Part shown: piece by piece, positions 17,923 through 26,983 of the stretch
Layout: each line of letters begins with the position of its first letter
Numbering within the stretch: position 1 is the stretch's first letter
Assembly (NCBI GenBank): GCA_020249265.1
Contig: JADCGA010000010.1
Coordinates: forward strand, 86,891 to 150,890
Origin: Roseomonas sp.
GTDB taxonomy: Bacteria; Pseudomonadota; Alphaproteobacteria; Acetobacterales; Acetobacteraceae
Direction of reading: 5' to 3'
DNA length: 64,000 bases
Made by a program: the position numbers and the translations under genes
The notes under the pieces: model-generated
Told to the model about the DNA's origin: nothing
The model's input: only the letters and a program-made list of their open reading frames with translations
Databases searched by the model: none

Positions 17923-18891
17923 ATGCAAAGACGCGCCCTGCTTGCCGCCACCCTTGCCGCGTCGGCCTTACCCCATGCGCTGCGCGCCCAGGAAACCTGG
18001 CCCAATCGCAGTGTTTCTGTGCTGCTGGGCTACCCGCCGGGCGGGGTCACGGATTTTGGCGCGCGTGGCGTTGTGGACCGCATGAGCAGGGAATTGGGCC
18101 AGACTTTGGTGGTGGATAATCGCCCAGGTGCTGCGACGGCTGTCGCGAATAACGCCGCCGCCCAGGCGCGGCCAGATGGCTATACGCTGCTGATGGGCAC
18201 CTCGACGCTCGCTATCAACCCCGCGCTGCAACCCAATCTGCAACCGCGCGATCCGGTGGCGGCGCTGACGCCGATTGGCACCGTGTTCCGCTCCGCCTTC
18301 ATTCTCCATGTGCATCCATCATTGCCGGTGCGCAGCACGGCGGAGCTGATTGCCTATGCCAAGGCCAATCCCGGCCGCGTGAATTTCAGCTCCTCCGGCA
18401 CTGGCGCGGTGAACCATTTGTGCCTGGAATTGTTCCGCGCGCGCGCGCGGATTGATGTGGTGCATGTGCCCTATCGTGGCGGTGCGGCGGCCTTGATTGA
18501 CCTTCGGCAAAACCGCGTGCAGGCCATGTTCAGCGCGGTGCAGGAAGCCCTGCCGGCGGTGCGGGAAGGGGCGACGCGCGCACTTGCTATCTCCTCCAAG
18601 GAAAGATTGGCGCTACTGCCGGATTTGCCGCCTGTCGCCGATGCGCTGCCTGGCTTCAACGGCGTTTTCTGGCAGGGGCTGTTCGGCCCGGCGGGCTTGC
18701 CTGCGCCGATTGTGGCGCGCGCCGCGCAAGCCTTGGCGGTGGCGACGCGGGACCCTGATTTAATCGCGCGCATGGGTGAACAGGGCGTGGTGCTGGAAAC
18801 CGGTGGACCTGAGGTTTTGGCGCGCACCCTTGCCGAAGAATTGGTCATGTGGGGCGATCTGATCCGCAGCCAGAACATCAAGGTTGAATAA
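17923..18891 (+). CDS. Tripartite tricarboxylate transporter receptor (Bug family)
   Basis: The 322-residue protein begins MQRRALLAATLAASALPHALRAQ, a signal peptide with an RR near the start. The mature part follows the Bug family: WPNRSVSVLLGYPPGGVTDFGARGV, VVDNRPGAATAVANNAAAQARPDGYTLLMGT, and NFSSSGTGAVNHLCLELF. Bug proteins capture carboxylates and similar solutes in the periplasm. No tctA/tctB membrane genes are near, which is usual because Bug genes are commonly orphans. It is divergent from the phn operon and faces away across the Pho box. Confidence 0.9.
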   Translation: MQRRALLAATLAASALPHALRAQETWPNRSVSVLLGYPPGGVTDFGARGVVDRMSRELGQTLVVDNRPGAATAVANNAAAQARPDGYTLLMGTSTLAINPALQPNLQPRDPVAALTPIGTVFRSAFILHVHPSLPVRSTAELIAYAKANPGRVNFSSSGTGAVNHLCLELFRARARIDVVHVPYRGGAAALIDLRQNRVQAMFSAVQEALPAVREGATRALAISSKERLALLPDLPPVADALPGFNGVFWQGLFGPAGLPAPIVARAAQALAVATRDPDLIARMGEQGVVLETGGPEVLARTLAEELVMWGDLIRSQNIKVE

Positions 18892-18972
18892 TCGGGGCTT
18901 GGCCCCGGCCCAATCCTTGCTACGCTTGACGCAAGGCAGCGCCCCCGCGCTGCCATGGACGGGAGACTGAAC

Positions 18973-20592
18973 ATGAACTGGAAAAACCGCCTTTGGGGCG
19001 CGGCGCTGTCCGCTGCCCTGATGGCCATGGGCATTGCGGGCGCCGAAGCGCAGCAGCAGCCCAAGACGCTGCGCATCGGCATGACGGCGGCGGATGTGCC
19101 GACCACCTCAGGCATGCCCAATAACGGCTTCGAAGGCATGCGCTTTTTGGGCTATACCGCCTTTGAAGCGCTGACCGCGTGGGATTTGTCCCGTGCTGAT
19201 CAGGTGGCTGGGCTGCGCCCCGGGCTTGCTGAATCATGGGTTCAGGATCCGGCCAATCCGCGTGTTTGGCGCTTCACGCTGCGCCGTGGCGTGACCTTCC
19301 ATGATGGCACGCCCTTCAATGCAGATGCGGTGCTGTGGAACTTCGACCGTTTCTTCAAGAATGATAGCCCGCAGTTTGACGCGACAGGCAGCGCGATCAC
19401 GCGCGGGCGCATCCCCGTGCTGGAATCCTATCGCAAGGTGGATGACTTCACTTTCGAGACCACCACAACGCGCCCGGTTTCCTATTGGCCGTATCTGATC
19501 GTTTATGTGCTGATGACCTCGCCCAATTCATTCGAACAAGGCGGGCGGGATTGGGCGCGTGTGGCAGCGCTGCCGCCGGCGGGCACCGGCCCCTTCCGGC
19601 TTTCGCGCTTTGTGCCGCGCCAATCGGCGGAATTGACGCGCAACGCGACCTATTGGGATGAGGCGCGGCGACCAAAGCTTGATCGCGTGATCCTGCTGCC
19701 CATGCCGGAAGCCAATACGCGGCTTGCCGCGCTGCGTTCCGGCCAGGTGGATTGGATTGAAGTGCCGCCGCCCGATGCGCTGCAATCGCTCCGTCAGGCG
19801 GGCTTCAATATTGTCACGAATTCCTACCCGCATGTCTGGCCCTGGGTCTTCGCGGCAGGCCGCGCCAATAGCCCGGTTGCGGATATTCGCGTGCGCCAGG
19901 GGCTGAATTACTGCTTTGACCGCGGAGGCATGGTACAATTGCTGAATGGCATTGCCGAACCTTCCGTGGGTTTTTTCAAGGCAAATGATCCGAATTTCGG
20001 CAACCCGACCCATCGCTACAGGCTGGACCCCGCCCGGGGCCGCGCCTTGCTGGCAGAGGCGGGCTATAATGCGCAGCGCCCGCTGCGGCTGAAAATCGCC
20101 ATTTCCTCATCCGGTTCCGGCCAGATGCTGCCGCTGCCGATGAATGAATTCATGCAGCAATCGCTCAAGGAAAATTGCGGCGTTGAAGTCACTTTCGACG
20201 TGGTGGAATGGAATACGCTTTTGGGTGCGCAGCGCGTGGCGCCGGATCAGCCACAATGGCTGGGCGCGGATGCCACCAATACCAGCCTGGTTTCCTCAGA
20301 CCCATCGCAAATGGCGCGCTGGTTCCTTTCCGCCAATTTCTCCCCGCGCGGGTCTAATTCTGGCCATTGGAAAGATGAGGCGTTTGATGCGGCCTTCCAG
20401 GAATTGGAAACCGCGACCGATCCGGCACGCATCCAGGCGCTGCTGAAGACCGCGCATGAAAGGCTGGTGGATAGCGCGCCTTGGCTTTGGATTGTGCATG
20501 ATTTGAACCCCCGCGCCATGAGCCGGCGCGTGACGGGCTTCACCTCGGCCCAATCATGGTTCCAGGATCTGACGACGGTGGATTTGCGCTGA
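18973..20592 (+). CDS. ABC transporter substrate-binding protein, family 5 (oligopeptide/nickel type)
   Basis: This 539-residue periplasmic binding protein starts at ATG 18973, six bases after GGGAGAC; an in-frame ATG at 18955 lacks such a site. It has a signal peptide to about residue 31 (AGAEAQQQ) and then the SBP_bac_5 layout: AESWVQDPANPRVWRFTLRRGVTFHDGTPFNADAVLWNFDRF, GTGPFRLSRF and later ALLAEAGYNAQRPLRLKI. Substrates of this family include peptides, sugars and opines. No permease or ATPase genes adjoin it, so it is an orphan. The strong hairpin terminator at 20625-20652 closes it. Confidence 0.9.
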   Translation: MNWKNRLWGAALSAALMAMGIAGAEAQQQPKTLRIGMTAADVPTTSGMPNNGFEGMRFLGYTAFEALTAWDLSRADQVAGLRPGLAESWVQDPANPRVWRFTLRRGVTFHDGTPFNADAVLWNFDRFFKNDSPQFDATGSAITRGRIPVLESYRKVDDFTFETTTTRPVSYWPYLIVYVLMTSPNSFEQGGRDWARVAALPPAGTGPFRLSRFVPRQSAELTRNATYWDEARRPKLDRVILLPMPEANTRLAALRSGQVDWIEVPPPDALQSLRQAGFNIVTNSYPHVWPWVFAAGRANSPVADIRVRQGLNYCFDRGGMVQLLNGIAEPSVGFFKANDPNFGNPTHRYRLDPARGRALLAEAGYNAQRPLRLKIAISSSGSGQMLPLPMNEFMQQSLKENCGVEVTFDVVEWNTLLGAQRVAPDQPQWLGADATNTSLVSSDPSQMARWFLSANFSPRGSNSGHWKDEAFDAAFQELETATDPARIQALLKTAHERLVDSAPWLWIVHDLNPRAMSRRVTGFTSAQSWFQDLTTVDLR

Positions 20593-20624
20593 ACGCCGCA
20601 CGCTTTTGTGAATCGTATTGAAGG

Positions 20625-20652
20625 AAAGGGGCGGGCCTGTACCGCCCCTTTT
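20625..20652 (+). terminator. Bidirectional rho-independent terminator
   Basis: A perfect 10-bp stem (AAAGGGGCGG paired with CCGCCCCTTT) closes a seven-base loop and is followed by TTTCTGCTTT. It lies between two convergent genes, the binding protein ending at 20592 and the MFS gene ending at 20662. The A-run at the left end gives a U-tract for the other strand, so it can serve both. Confidence 0.85.
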
Positions 20653-20661
20653 CTGCTTTAT

Positions 20662-21831
20662 TCAAACACTGAGCAGCCGTCGGCTCCAGACCATCAAACC
20701 GAGTGTCGCAATCGCCGCCACAATGAATACTGCCGCATAGCCGGACATATGCAGGATGGAGCCAAATACCAGCGCGCCGATGCTCTGGCCAAAAAATAGC
20801 GCCATGGCGAAGGCCGCCACCGCCGTGCCGCGCGCTTCCGGCAGCGCCTCAGTCGCGCGCGCCTGCAAGACGCCATGCAGCATGTAGAAAGCAAGACCGA
20901 GCCAGAATTGCATGGCCGCCACCACAAGGCCATTCGGGGCGAAGGCTGTCCCCACCAGCCCGGCGGCCAGCAGCACGCCGCCCAAGGTCAGCAGGCGCTT
21001 TTCGCCAAAGCGCGCCACCAGGCTTTTCGCAAGCCGCGTATAGGTGAAGGCACCAAGCCCGAAGCCCGCCACCACCAGGCCCGCCATGGCCGGCGAATAG
21101 CCGAAACGCTCGATCAACAGTGACCCCGTCAGCGGAAAAGCGCCACCAAACAGCGCCGCGCCATCAATGAAGGCGGCCACTATCAGGCGCTGCCCGGCGG
21201 GGCGCGAAAACAGAGTCAGATAGGGCCGGAAGCTTGCGCGGAAGCCAAGCCCGGACTCGGATGGTTCCAGCCGAAACAAGTCTGACCCCAACCGCCGCCC
21301 CAGCAGCACCGAGACCACCAGCGCCAGCAAGGCCAGCACCAGGAAGGAAGCACGCCAGCCGGCCAAGTCCGCCAGCACGCCGGAAAGCGGCCCCACCAGC
21401 AATTGTGCCATCACCATGCCGGTCAGGAAGCGCCCGATGGTTGCCTGCCTCTCGGCATAGGGCACTGCATCGCCAATCCAGGCGAGTGCGAGGGGAATCA
21501 CCGCCCCCGCCAGCAAGCCCGTGAGCGTGCGCAGCGCCACCATGGCCGAGAGGTCCCAGGCCAGCGTGCAGGCCGCGAGACCAAAGCCATAAAGCAGCAA
21601 GGCAAACCAGGCGACGCGGAGTTTCCCGTACCGATCGCCAAGCGGCCCGATCACCAATTGCCCGGCACCATAAGCAATCGAAAACCCCGCCAGCACTGGC
21701 GCCGCACCCGCCACCGTTACGCCGAAATCCGAAGCGAGCATTGGCAGCAACGGATCGAGCATGCGTATCCCGCCCCCGGTCGCGAAAGCGGCCAGGGCGA
21801 GTAGCGGCAGGATGGAAAGATCGGTCTTCAA
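20662..21831 (-). CDS. MFS transporter, 12-segment type
   Basis: The 389-residue protein has about 12 hydrophobic segments and the MFS motif A GPLGDRYGKLRV after segment 2. Glu/Arg patterns resemble sugar/drug efflux members of the DHA1 group, but the substrate is unknown. No ATG, GTG or better site is present in frame upstream before a stop, so the first codon is taken as TTG at 21831, directly abutting the right arm of a GC hairpin. A later Met would cut into the first membrane helix. Confidence 0.82.
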   Translation of the reverse strand: MKTDLSILPLLALAAFATGGGIRMLDPLLPMLASDFGVTVAGAAPVLAGFSIAYGAGQLVIGPLGDRYGKLRVAWFALLLYGFGLAACTLAWDLSAMVALRTLTGLLAGAVIPLALAWIGDAVPYAERQATIGRFLTGMVMAQLLVGPLSGVLADLAGWRASFLVLALLALVVSVLLGRRLGSDLFRLEPSESGLGFRASFRPYLTLFSRPAGQRLIVAAFIDGAALFGGAFPLTGSLLIERFGYSPAMAGLVVAGFGLGAFTYTRLAKSLVARFGEKRLLTLGGVLLAAGLVGTAFAPNGLVVAAMQFWLGLAFYMLHGVLQARATEALPEARGTAVAAFAMALFFGQSIGALVFGSILHMSGYAAVFIVAAIATLGLMVWSRRLLSV

Positions 21832-21855
21832 GCCCCCGGAATGGGCGCCGGGGGC
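21832..21855 (-). other. GC hairpin between caiB-like and MFS genes
   Basis: GCCCCCGG (21832-21839) pairs perfectly with CCGGGGGC (21848-21855) around an eight-base loop. It follows the CoA-transferase stop on the minus strand and touches the TTG start of the MFS gene. It has no U-tract, so it could be a weak terminator or could hide the MFS ribosome site. Confidence 0.5.
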
Positions 21856-21881
21856 CTGGCGGTCAAGTCAGCAGTGCCGCG

Positions 21882-23054
21882 TCAAATCGCCCGCGCGGCG
21901 CGGAGCGCGGCGATTTCTTTGGCGCTGAAGCCAAATTCGCTTAAGATCTGATCAGTATGCTCACCGCGTTCCGGGGTTGGGGTGCGCGCGCAGGCAACGC
22001 CGGCAATTTGCATCGGCGCCCGCACCAAACTGATTTCGCCAAGGGCGGGATGGGCCACCGGCATCGCCATGCCCAGATGCTTCACCTGCGTATCGGCGAA
22101 AACCTGATCCATGGTGTAAACCGGGCCGCTCGGCACGCCGGCCTTGTTCAGCCCTTCCACCCATTCGGCGGTGGTTTTTTCGATCAGGCGTGATTGCAAC
22201 AGCGCATTGGTCTTGTCGCGATTGGCGTGGCGCGATTTGTCGGTGGCGAAGGCGGGGTCCTTGGCTTCTTCCTGAATGCCAAGCGTCGCCACAATCCGAT
22301 CCCACATCTGCTGCCCGCCGCCAGCCAAATTCATCAGCCCATCCTTGGTGCGGAACAGGCCTGTCGGCGTCGTGGTCGGGTGGTCATTGCCGGCCTGGCC
22401 GGGGATATCGCCCTTCATGGTCCAGCGTGTGGCCTGGAAATCCATCATGGCGATCATGGCTTCCAAAAGGCTGGTATGCACCCAGCGGCCCTTGCCCGTT
22501 GTTTCGCGTTCCAGCAGCGCCACCAGAATGCCGATCGCGGTGTACAGCCCCGCCGTCAAATCCGCGACGGGGATGCCAGCCCGCACCGGGCCTTGGCCGG
22601 GTAGGCCTGTCACGCTCATGATCCCACCCATGCCTTGCGCGATCTGGTCAAAGCCCGGGCGCTTGGCATAGGGACCATCCTGACCAAAGCCAGAAATCGA
22701 GCCCAGCACAATGCGCGGGTTCACCGCCGATAGCGCGGCGAAATCAATCCCCAAGCGTTCCTTCACATCCGGGCGGTAATTCTCCACGACAACATCGGCC
22801 TTCGCGACCAAGCGATGAAAGGCGGCCAGCCCCTCGGGCGCCTTCAAATTCAGCGTCATGCCGCGCTTGTTCCGATGAGTGTTTTGGAAATCCGGGCCAT
22901 GGCGTTCCCCGCCCATGCCCTTGCCGGTATCAACCTCATCGGTCGCTTCCACCTTGATCACATTGGCCCCCCAATCGGCGAGCTGACGCACGCAGGTGGG
23001 GCCGGAACGCACGCGCGTCAGGTCAAGCACGGTGAAGCGGGAAAGCGGCATCAT
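21882..23054 (-). CDS. CaiB/BaiF-type CoA transferase
   Basis: From ATG 23054, preceded by GGAGA at a good distance, the protein has 390 residues of the family III CoA-transferase type: LSRFTVLDLTRVRSGPTCVRQLADWGANVIKVE, then RNKRGMTLNLKAPEG, DVVVENYRPDVKERLGIDF, and GSISGFGQDGPYAKRPGFDQIAQGMGG, which carries the conserved Asp used for acyl transfer. It moves CoA between carboxylic acids. It is divergent from the enoyl-CoA hydratase gene 23178-23960 with about 120 bases between, so the two may act in one acid-degradation route. Confidence 0.9.
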   Translation of the reverse strand: MMPLSRFTVLDLTRVRSGPTCVRQLADWGANVIKVEATDEVDTGKGMGGERHGPDFQNTHRNKRGMTLNLKAPEGLAAFHRLVAKADVVVENYRPDVKERLGIDFAALSAVNPRIVLGSISGFGQDGPYAKRPGFDQIAQGMGGIMSVTGLPGQGPVRAGIPVADLTAGLYTAIGILVALLERETTGKGRWVHTSLLEAMIAMMDFQATRWTMKGDIPGQAGNDHPTTTPTGLFRTKDGLMNLAGGGQQMWDRIVATLGIQEEAKDPAFATDKSRHANRDKTNALLQSRLIEKTTAEWVEGLNKAGVPSGPVYTMDQVFADTQVKHLGMAMPVAHPALGEISLVRAPMQIAGVACARTPTPERGEHTDQILSEFGFSAKEIAALRAARAI

Positions 23055-23177
23055 GGCGGTGTCTCCATCGGAATTCGGCGCCTTGTTGGCATTCTGTCTG
23101 GCCCTCGGCAAGGGAGCGGGTTGACGCGCCAGCGCCGCACGCTACCCATGCGCATCCCAAAGCCGAGGAACCTGACC

Positions 23178-23960
23178 ATGACCGAAGACCTGCTGCACGA
23201 AATCCGCGAAGGCGGCATTGCCTGGACCACCTTCAACCGCCCGCAAGCGCGCAATGCCATGACTTTCGCCATGTATGCGCGCCTGGCTGAATTGGCCGAT
23301 GAAATCAGCGCTGATCCCGCGATTCGCGTCTGGGTTATCATGGGCGCCGGCGGCAAGGCTTTCGCGTCTGGCACCGATATTTCCCAATTCCGCGAATTCC
23401 GCACTGCCGAGGATGCGCTGAACTACGAAGCGCGCATTGATAAGGTGCTGGGCGCGCTGGAGAGCTGCACCAAGCCCGTGATCGCGGCCATTACCGGCGC
23501 CTGCACCGGCGGTGGGCTTGGCATTGCCGGCTGCTGCGATATCCGCATTGCCGATAAGGGTGCCCGCTTCGGCCTGCCGATTGCGAAGACGCTCGGCAAT
23601 ATCCTCAACATGCATAATTTCGCGCGCTTCTATGCGCTGGTTGGTCCCGCCGCCGTGACGGAAATGATCATGACCGCGCGGCTGTTCAGCGCCGATGATG
23701 CGAAGCATATCGGCCTGATTTCCGAAATGCTGGAAACACCTGATGATGTGGCGGCGCGCGCCATGGAATTGGCGACCAATATCTCGGGCCTCGCGCCGCT
23801 CACGCTGCGCGCCACCAAGGAAGCGATCCGCCGGCTTCGCAAGGCAACCAGCGACGTTGAGGGTGATGATCTGGTGACCATGTGCTTTACCAGCGCCGAT
23901 TTCCAGGAAGGGGTCAGCGCCTTCCTGAACAAGCGCGCGCCGCAATTCACTGGTCGGTAA
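23178..23960 (+). CDS. Enoyl-CoA hydratase/isomerase family protein
   Basis: A 260-residue crotonase-fold protein from ATG 23178, eight bases after GAGGA. The N-terminal half has FNRPQARNAMTFAMYARL and the oxyanion-hole stretch GAGGKAFASGTDISQF; the second half has ITGACTGGGLGIAGCCDIRIAD and FGLPIAKTLGN. The two Gly of the oxyanion hole are present; the catalytic Glu pair of classical hydratases is not clear (GGGLGIAGCC where many have G-E), so it could be an isomerase or hydrolase. It is divergent from the CaiB-type transferase and probably acts on the CoA thioester that enzyme makes. Confidence 0.88.
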   Translation: MTEDLLHEIREGGIAWTTFNRPQARNAMTFAMYARLAELADEISADPAIRVWVIMGAGGKAFASGTDISQFREFRTAEDALNYEARIDKVLGALESCTKPVIAAITGACTGGGLGIAGCCDIRIADKGARFGLPIAKTLGNILNMHNFARFYALVGPAAVTEMIMTARLFSADDAKHIGLISEMLETPDDVAARAMELATNISGLAPLTLRATKEAIRRLRKATSDVEGDDLVTMCFTSADFQEGVSAFLNKRAPQFTGR

Positions 23961-24259
23961 ACTCGGCAAACCTGTGCTTCGTGCCGCGGGCTCTGGGCGG
24001 CGGCATGGGCCGCATCAGAGCGTCGGGCGATCATCAGGCTGGATTGATCGGCTTTGACATGATGTGCGGCGTCAGATTGCGCGGGACCCAGGTTTGTCAC
24101 CTGGGCCGTGCCCTCAGGCGCGGAAATGGCACGTCAGTGACCCGAAATACCAAGGGATGACCATCATTCATGGTCAAGCCGCGCGAGGATTTGCTTTAAA
24201 TCAACAATTCGATAGGTTCGATTGATCAGGTTTCCGAAGCAGCAAGATAGGGAAACGCC
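23961..24259 (+). other. Intergenic region upstream of the decarboxylase operon
   Basis: No gene is supported here. A 7-bp perfect hairpin CCCAGGT-TTGTC-ACCTGGG lies at 24089-24107 but lacks a U-tract. Further right the sequence becomes AT-rich (TTTAAATCAACAATTCG) and leads to AGGGA before the ATG at 24260. Confidence 0.6.
24200..24226 (+). promoter_or_regulatory. Possible LysR-type operator upstream of the decarboxylase
   Basis: TCGATAGGTTCGA at 24209-24221 fits the T-N11-A form of LysR-type boxes, and it sits inside a wider dyad ATCAA (24200-24204) and TTGAT (24222-24226). The site is 34 to 60 bases before the decarboxylase ATG. No lysR gene adjoins it, so the regulator is unknown and the assignment is tentative. 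Confidence 0.35.
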
Positions 24260-26971
24260 ATGACAACCGAACCCGTGCAGATTGATCGCTTTATCATGAT
24301 CCATGCTGGCCGAAATGATGCCTGGCGTGATCTGACCCATGCCGCCGAAGCCTGGAGCCGCGGCAATGCCGACCGCAAGGCGGTTGAAGAAAAGCTCGCC
24401 CGGCTGCTCCCCACCGAGGAATTCTTCGCCTATCCGAGCCATGGCTTGCTCGCGGGCTTGCAGGAACGCGTGGCGCGCGATGATGCCTCAGGCGCTGTCG
24501 CATTGCTGCGGCGCATTTCCGGCGCCCTTTTGACCCGCGCCTATCGGGAACGCCCAGGCGAATGGGACGTGCATCATGATTCGCCGGCAAATGAAGTCGC
24601 CGATATCCTGCCGCCAACCATGGCTGATCATGGCCATCACCGCCCGTATTTTGAGGTACTTGTGGTGTCAAACCAGCCGGCGGAACGCTGGCCCGTTTTG
24701 GCCGACGAATTGCACAAGCTGCGCCGGCCTGAGGACCGCTTTGTCTATGAGGCGGTTTTTGTTGGCTCCTTCGAAGACGCTTTTTGTGCCGCAGCGGCGA
24801 ACCCCGCCTTCGCAGCCGTGATTTTGGTGGAAGGCTTCCCGTATCGTTCGCGCCATGAAGCTTCGGTGCTGCGTTCCCTCACGGCGTCTCTGGTGGAACC
24901 GGCAACGCCCGAGGATGCGGCGCTCAAGCTTTCGGCAACGCTGAAGCGCTTGCGGCCTGAATTGGACATCTATCTGATGTCCGACAGTGAGGTTGAAAGC
25001 CTGGCGGGTGATCCCGCCACTGGCAATATCCGCCGCATATTCTACGGCGTTGAGGAATTGCTCGAACAGCATTTGGCCATTCTGGAAGGCGTGCAGGAAC
25101 GCTTTGAGACACCCTTCTTCGACAATCTGAAAAAATACGCCATGCGGCCCATTGGCACTTTCCACGCGCTGCCGATTGCGCGCGGGAAATCCGTGTTCCG
25201 GTCCGATTGGATCCGCGACATGGGCGAATTCTACGGCATCAACCTGTTCCTGGCCGAAAGCAGCGCAACAACGGGCGGCCTGGACAGCCTTTTGGAACCG
25301 ACCGGCAATATCAAACGCGCGCAAGAAATGGCGGCGCGGGCCTTTGGCGCCGACCACGTGTTTTTCGTGACCAATGGCACCTCCACGTCCAACAAGATGG
25401 CGGTGCAGGCGCTGACTGCGCCGGGCGATGTGATCATTGTTGATCGCAACTGCCACAAATCCCATCATTACGGCATGGTGCTGACTGGCGCGCAGCCCTT
25501 CTATGTCGAAGCCTATCCGCTGACGCAGTATTCCATGTATGGCGCAGTGCCGCTTGCCACCATCAAGCGCGCCATGCTGGCGCTAAAGGCAGAGGGGCGA
25601 CTTGATCGGCTGAAAATGCTTGATCTGACGAACTGCACCTTTGATGGCCATATGTATAATGTGCGCCGCGTGATGGAAGAATGCCTAGCAATCAAGCCTG
25701 ATCTGGTGTTCTTGTGGGATGAGGCATGGTCCGGCTTTGCGCGGTTTTCGCCCTTGCTCCGTCCCAGAACCGCAATGGGCGCGGCCGCTGAAATTGAAGC
25801 CTGGATGCGAGACCCCGCATCGGTCACGGCCTATGAAAAGCAAATGGCCGCGCTTGGTGAGGCGCCATCCGATGAAACCCTGCTGGCAACGCGCCTTATC
25901 CCTGACCCGCGCAAGGTGAGGCTCCGTGTCTATCAGACGAATTCAACCCATAAATCCATGTCATCCATCCGTCAGGGCTCCATGCTGCTGGTGAAGGATG
26001 TTGATTTCCACACAGTTGAGGCGCAGTTCCACGAAGCGGTCTTCACCCATGCCTCCACCAGCCCCAATCAGCAATTGATCGCAAGCCTTGATGTCGCGCG
26101 CCGGCAGATGGAGCTTGAAGGTTATGGGCTGGTGATGAATGCGATTGAAATCGCACTCAAGATCCGCGGCATGGTCAATAACCATCCGCTGATCTCGAAA
26201 TACTTCCGCATTCTTGGCGCGGATGAGATGATCCCCGCCGCCTATCGCCAATCCGGCTTCGTGGATTACCTCACGCCTGGGATTACGTGGGCAAACATCG
26301 TTCACGCCATGATGGAAGATGAATTCTATCTTGATCCGACGCGCATGACGCTGGTCTGCGGTACTGCCGGCTATGACGGCACGCAGTTCAAGGGCATGCT
26401 TTCAGACAAATACAACATCCAATTGAACAAGACATCGCGCAATTCGGTGCTGTTGCAGACCAATATCAACAATACCCGCAGCGATGCCGCGCACCTGATC
26501 CGTGTGCTGCTTGAAATCTGCCAGGAAATCGAAAAGCGCCTTGCGATTGACGGGCCGGATGCGCGTGCCGCCTTCGATGCGCGCGTAAAGTCGCTGATGA
26601 CCGATGTACCGGATTTGCCGAATTTCAGTCATTTCCACGCGGCCTTCCGAGGTGATGCGGGGGCGACAACACCCGAAGGCGACATGAGAACCGCCTTCTT
26701 CGGCGCTTATCACGCGGATCAATGCGAATATGTGCCCCTGTTCGGCGCGGAATGCGACAAGCGCCTGAAGGATGGGCCTGAGATGATCTCGGCCAATTTC
26801 GTCATTCCCTATCCGCCTGGCTTCCCGATCATGGTGCCGGGCCAGGTGTTGACGCAGGAAACGATTGATTTCATGCGCAAGCTCGATGTCAAGGAAATCC
26901 ATGGCTATGAACGTGAACGCGGGCTGAAGCTGTTGCGCGCAGATGCCGTTGGCGCTGCAAAGCGGCGCTGA
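24260..26971 (+). CDS. Large Orn/Lys/Arg-type amino acid decarboxylase (PLP, fold type I)
   Basis: At 903 residues this is longer than the usual lysine or arginine decarboxylase (about 710-755). Residues 1-300 form an N-terminal extension with a response-regulator-like wing domain. The core has GTSTSNKMAVQAL (phosphate cup), RNCHKSHHYGM, FLWDEAWSGFARF (Asp to the pyridine N) and THKSMSSIRQGS, where Lys565 should bind PLP. The C-terminal domain resembles OKR_DC_1_C (VIPYPPGFPIMVPGQ). The substrate cannot be told from motifs; it could be arginine, lysine, ornithine or an acidic amino acid. It is followed after 12 bases by an AspT-type antiporter, so substrate and amine exchange is likely. Confidence 0.88.
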   Translation: MTTEPVQIDRFIMIHAGRNDAWRDLTHAAEAWSRGNADRKAVEEKLARLLPTEEFFAYPSHGLLAGLQERVARDDASGAVALLRRISGALLTRAYRERPGEWDVHHDSPANEVADILPPTMADHGHHRPYFEVLVVSNQPAERWPVLADELHKLRRPEDRFVYEAVFVGSFEDAFCAAAANPAFAAVILVEGFPYRSRHEASVLRSLTASLVEPATPEDAALKLSATLKRLRPELDIYLMSDSEVESLAGDPATGNIRRIFYGVEELLEQHLAILEGVQERFETPFFDNLKKYAMRPIGTFHALPIARGKSVFRSDWIRDMGEFYGINLFLAESSATTGGLDSLLEPTGNIKRAQEMAARAFGADHVFFVTNGTSTSNKMAVQALTAPGDVIIVDRNCHKSHHYGMVLTGAQPFYVEAYPLTQYSMYGAVPLATIKRAMLALKAEGRLDRLKMLDLTNCTFDGHMYNVRRVMEECLAIKPDLVFLWDEAWSGFARFSPLLRPRTAMGAAAEIEAWMRDPASVTAYEKQMAALGEAPSDETLLATRLIPDPRKVRLRVYQTNSTHKSMSSIRQGSMLLVKDVDFHTVEAQFHEAVFTHASTSPNQQLIASLDVARRQMELEGYGLVMNAIEIALKIRGMVNNHPLISKYFRILGADEMIPAAYRQSGFVDYLTPGITWANIVHAMMEDEFYLDPTRMTLVCGTAGYDGTQFKGMLSDKYNIQLNKTSRNSVLLQTNINNTRSDAAHLIRVLLEICQEIEKRLAIDGPDARAAFDARVKSLMTDVPDLPNFSHFHAAFRGDAGATTPEGDMRTAFFGAYHADQCEYVPLFGAECDKRLKDGPEMISANFVIPYPPGFPIMVPGQVLTQETIDFMRKLDVKEIHGYERERGLKLLRADAVGAAKRR

Positions 26972-26983
26972 GGAGGACGCCAG

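Noticed and set aside
22815..23177. Extension of the enoyl-CoA hydratase gene upstream to 22815
   Set aside because: It runs inside the CaiB-type gene on the opposite strand; the start at 23178 has GAGGA and fits the family.
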